Below are positions 4,826 through 6,938 of a stretch of 6,938 nucleotides of DNA, piece by piece (position 1 is the first letter of the stretch; each line of letters starts with the position of its first letter). This DNA comes from Bacteroidales bacterium (GTDB taxonomy: Bacteria; Bacteroidota; Bacteroidia; Bacteroidales; UBA3663). The stretch spans positions 1,142-8,079 of the forward strand of contig JAUNCV010000089.1 in NCBI GenBank assembly GCA_030526445.1, given 5' to 3'. The translations under genes were made by a program, and so were the position numbers. The notes beneath the pieces were generated by a model, which saw nothing but the letters and a program-made list of their open reading frames with translations, made no database searches and was not told where the DNA came from.

Positions 4826-6649
4826 ATGAAAACATCATTCTTTTTAGCGTTGGGCCTGGCATTGGCTATGTCTGCATCGGCTCAGCAACGTCAGGCTCCC
4901 GAGAAATACAGTCCGGCCCTAAAACAGCTCTATGCCATAGCCGATAGCGCCACTTCGATTATCGATACTCCCAAACCGCTCATTGGCATAAGCGTTTCCA
5001 ACTCCCTGAAGCGTACCTGCACTCGTTCAATTGAGCTTGCTGGTGGCATCCCAGTCATCATTCCTGCCACAGCCGATCCTTTTGTGCTTGAACAAACAGT
5101 TGCTCAACTTGACGGACTCATGATGTCAGGTGGTGAAGATATTCGCCCTTCGTTCTATGGAGAAGAGGTAATGAAAGAGTGCGGCGAGATTGTCGACGAT
5201 CGTGACCAATACGAACTCTTGCTCCTCAAAAAAGCCATGGACCGAAACCTGCCCATTTTCGGTGTGTGCCGTGGCTTGCAAATCATAAATGTGGCCATGG
5301 GAGGCTCTCTCTATCAAGATATACCTACACAGCGCCCATCGCAAGTCACACATTCTCGTAGCGATCTCAAGCCTGGTCCAGCCCACTCTATCAGCATAGT
5401 CCCTGGCTCGCTCACTGCTCAGATACTTGGAGCCGACAAATATGATGTAAACAGTCTGCATCACCAAGGCATCAAGAAACTTGCCGACGGACTCAAGATA
5501 ACAGCATGGAGCGTGCCCGATAGTATTCCCGAAGCAATCGAAGCTTATCCGGTGCGTCCAATCATGGCTGTGCAATTCCATCCTGAACTCAATGCGTCAA
5601 TAGGCGATGCCACCCATCTCCGTTTTTTCCAGCACTTTGTGTCACAGGCTAAACTCTTTGCCCAGGCAAAAGATATTCACAGTCGAATCCTTTCGGTCGA
5701 TACACACTGCGATACACCTATGGCATTCGGCCGAGGTGGCAGCTTGGCACAGCGACTCGAACGCCAGCAGGTCAGCATTCCCAAGATGCGCGAAGGTTTT
5801 CTCGATGCCCAATTTCTGGCGGCATTCCTTGGTCAGAAGGAGACAGACCAAGAATCGCTCGATAAAGCAGTTGCCAACTGTACCTACATCATAAACAAGA
5901 TCCACACCGAGGTTGCCAAATATCCAGAGTCGTGCGGCATTGCTATTACCGAGGCCGATGCATGGCGTCTGAAGGCCGAAGGAAAGCGCGCCTACTTCAT
6001 AGGCATCGAAAATGGATATGGTATTGGCAATGATCTGAAAAACATCAAGAAGTTTTACGACAAGGGTGTCAATTATATCACTCTATGCCATAGTGCCGAT
6101 AATCAGATATGCAACAGCTCTACACGAACTGCCGATGAGAACAAAGGTCTCACAGATTTTGGTGTCGATGTTGTCAAAGAAATGAACCGCGTGGGAATGG
6201 TTATCGATCTCAGTCACGCCAGCATGGGCACTTTCTGGGATGTCATGAAACTAAGCACCAAACCTGTAATATGTTCTCATAGTGGTGCAAAAGGCGTGCA
6301 TTTCCACAATCGTAATCTCAACGATGACCAATTACGTGCTTTGGCCAAAAATGGTGGAGTCATTCAGGTTTGCATCTTCGCCTGGTATATGAGTCCTAAC
6401 AGCAAGACGACAAGCATCGATGATGTTGTAGCCCATATTGATCATTGTGTGCGTGTGGCTGGTATCGACCATGTAGGTATAGGCAGCGACTTTGACGGAG
6501 GCGGTGGCGTATTAGGTTGCCAAGGAAGCAACGACATGATTCGAATCTCCGTCAAACTGCTTGAGAAAGGCTACACAGAGGAAGACCTCAAGAAAATTTG
6601 GGGCGGCAACTTCTTCCGCGTACTCAATGCTAACCGAGCCAAACGCTAA
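4826..6649 (+). CDS. Exported gamma-glutamyl hydrolase (C26)-membrane dipeptidase (M19) fusion
   Basis: This 607-residue protein begins with a Sec signal peptide (K2, hydrophobic 5-15, cleavage near A19-Q20). Residues about 51-265 form a class-I amidotransferase-like peptidase C26 domain related to PuuD: MMSGGEDIRP (99-108), nucleophile elbow G-V-C148-R-G, and H252-P-E254 complete the triad. Residues about 290-600 form a peptidase M19 (renal/membrane dipeptidase) domain with the full dinuclear-zinc ligand set: H294-x-D296, E395 in IENG, H464 in DLSHAS, H485 in SHSG, and D555 in GSDFDG. Spacing matches the family. C26 enzymes cleave gamma-glutamyl amides; M19 enzymes cleave dipeptides, including Cys-Gly in mammals. 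Both active sites look intact, so sequential gamma-glutamyl and dipeptide hydrolysis in the periplasm is inferred; glutathione-like or peptidoglycan peptides are candidate substrates. The start at 4826 is preferred over the in-frame extension to 4703, because the signal peptide begins here. Confidence 0.93.
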   Translation: MKTSFFLALGLALAMSASAQQRQAPEKYSPALKQLYAIADSATSIIDTPKPLIGISVSNSLKRTCTRSIELAGGIPVIIPATADPFVLEQTVAQLDGLMMSGGEDIRPSFYGEEVMKECGEIVDDRDQYELLLLKKAMDRNLPIFGVCRGLQIINVAMGGSLYQDIPTQRPSQVTHSRSDLKPGPAHSISIVPGSLTAQILGADKYDVNSLHHQGIKKLADGLKITAWSVPDSIPEAIEAYPVRPIMAVQFHPELNASIGDATHLRFFQHFVSQAKLFAQAKDIHSRILSVDTHCDTPMAFGRGGSLAQRLERQQVSIPKMREGFLDAQFLAAFLGQKETDQESLDKAVANCTYIINKIHTEVAKYPESCGIAITEADAWRLKAEGKRAYFIGIENGYGIGNDLKNIKKFYDKGVNYITLCHSADNQICNSSTRTADENKGLTDFGVDVVKEMNRVGMVIDLSHASMGTFWDVMKLSTKPVICSHSGAKGVHFHNRNLNDDQLRALAKNGGVIQVCIFAWYMSPNSKTTSIDDVVAHIDHCVRVAGIDHVGIGSDFDGGGGVLGCQGSNDMIRISVKLLEKGYTEEDLKKIWGGNFFRVLNANRAKR

Positions 6650-6723
6650 AGAAACGAAAAAAAAGCAAACACAATCTGTACTATGCACTAAAATATTTTG
6701 ATCAAGATCATTTTCAAAAAGAA

Positions 6724-6757
6724 AACCCATCGCTACCTTAAGTGGTAACGATGGGTT
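6724..6757. terminator. Bidirectional terminator between convergent genes
   Basis: AACCCATCG (6724-6732) pairs with CGATGGGTT (6749-6757). After one C-A mismatch, TACC (6734-6737) pairs with GGTA (6744-6747) around a 6-nt loop. On the plus strand it is followed by the T-rich ACTTATTTTATCTT. On the minus strand it is followed by TTCTTTTTG. It therefore can end both the plus-strand fusion gene and the minus-strand gene that stops at 6789. Confidence 0.85.
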
Positions 6758-6788
6758 ACTTATTTTATCTTAAAGAAAAGTTGTTAAC

Positions 6789-6938
6789 TTACTCTTCAAC
6801 AGCGGCCTGTGCAGCCGCTAACGGGTACTGAGTATCAGCAACATACGGAAAATCGGGAAACTTCTCGGAAACTTTTTGAGCATATTCTGCTCCGTGTACC
6901 AATCGAACCGATATGTTTGTGGAATACTGTATTATGCT
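6789..6938 (-). CDS. C-terminal fragment of an unidentified protein
   Basis: On the minus strand a frame is open from the window edge (6938) to a TAA at 6791-6789, encoding the last 49 residues of a longer protein. The visible part includes VHGAEYAQKVSEKFPDF and an alanine-rich end (PLAAAQAAVEE). There is no membrane segment or catalytic motif. Coding is supported by the uninterrupted frame, the alternation of polar and hydrophobic residues, and the bidirectional terminator lying 32 bp beyond its stop. I do not recognise the family. Its start and most of the gene lie outside the window. Confidence 0.7.
   Translation of the reverse strand, partial: SIIQYSTNISVRLVHGAEYAQKVSEKFPDFPYVADTQYPLAAAQAAVEE

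Noticed and set aside
5126..5581. Minus-strand 151-codon open frame inside the fusion gene
   Set aside because: The plus-strand frame carries clear C26 motifs across this region; the antisense frame has no recognisable domain and is a shadow.
1..6938. Defence system, CRISPR, mobile element or phage region
   Set aside because: No spaced repeats, transposase, integrase, nuclease or toxin-antitoxin pair was found; all identifiable genes look like ordinary chromosomal metabolic or membrane genes.

Overview
The window looks like chromosomal DNA of a Bacteroidales bacterium, most likely the Prevotella/Segatella group. The evidence is moderate GC, A-rich start regions with little or no Shine-Dalgarno sequence, a TAnnTTTG-type -7 promoter element, signal peptides ending in 'AQ', and an exported peptidase C26-peptidase M19 fusion of a kind I associate with Bacteroidales. 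The genus is inferred from style, not from a marker gene.

Positions 1-4463 hold eight plus-strand genes spaced 6-44 bp apart, with no convincing internal promoter or terminator, so they probably form one operon or its tail. In order they are: a Gfo/Idh/MocA oxidoreductase (5' end cut by the window edge), an exported SagB/ThcOx-like nitroreductase, a 2H-phosphoesterase of the RNA 2',3'-cyclic phosphodiesterase (ThpR) family, an all-helical HEAT-like protein of unknown function, a DUF454/YbaN membrane protein, a small DUF1294 membrane protein, a short-chain dehydrogenase, and a flavin reductase-like flavoprotein. Four of the eight are predicted redox enzymes and two are small membrane proteins of unknown role. 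Nothing in the sequence ties them to one substrate. A strong hairpin plus T-tract at 4488-4529 closes the group.

Positions 4464-4825 are a 362-bp AT-rich gap. It contains the terminator, a second weak terminator-like hairpin, two promoter-like arrangements, and a roughly 110-nt leader. The leader holds a foldable inverted repeat and a possible 31-codon ORF that ends 14 bp before the next gene.

Positions 4826-6649 encode a 607-residue exported two-enzyme protein. The N-terminal part is a class-I glutamine amidotransferase-like gamma-glutamyl hydrolase (C26, triad C148/H252/E254). The C-terminal part is a zinc membrane-dipeptidase domain (M19, ligands H294/D296/E395/H464/H485/D555). Together they could cleave a gamma-glutamyl bond and then the released dipeptide in the periplasm.

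A hairpin at 6724-6757, T-rich on both sides, separates this gene from a convergent minus-strand gene. Only the last 49 codons of that gene are present and I could not identify it. I saw no tRNA, rRNA, CRISPR array, insertion sequence, phage gene or recognisable defence system. The most distinctive item is the C26-M19 fusion with its structured leader.
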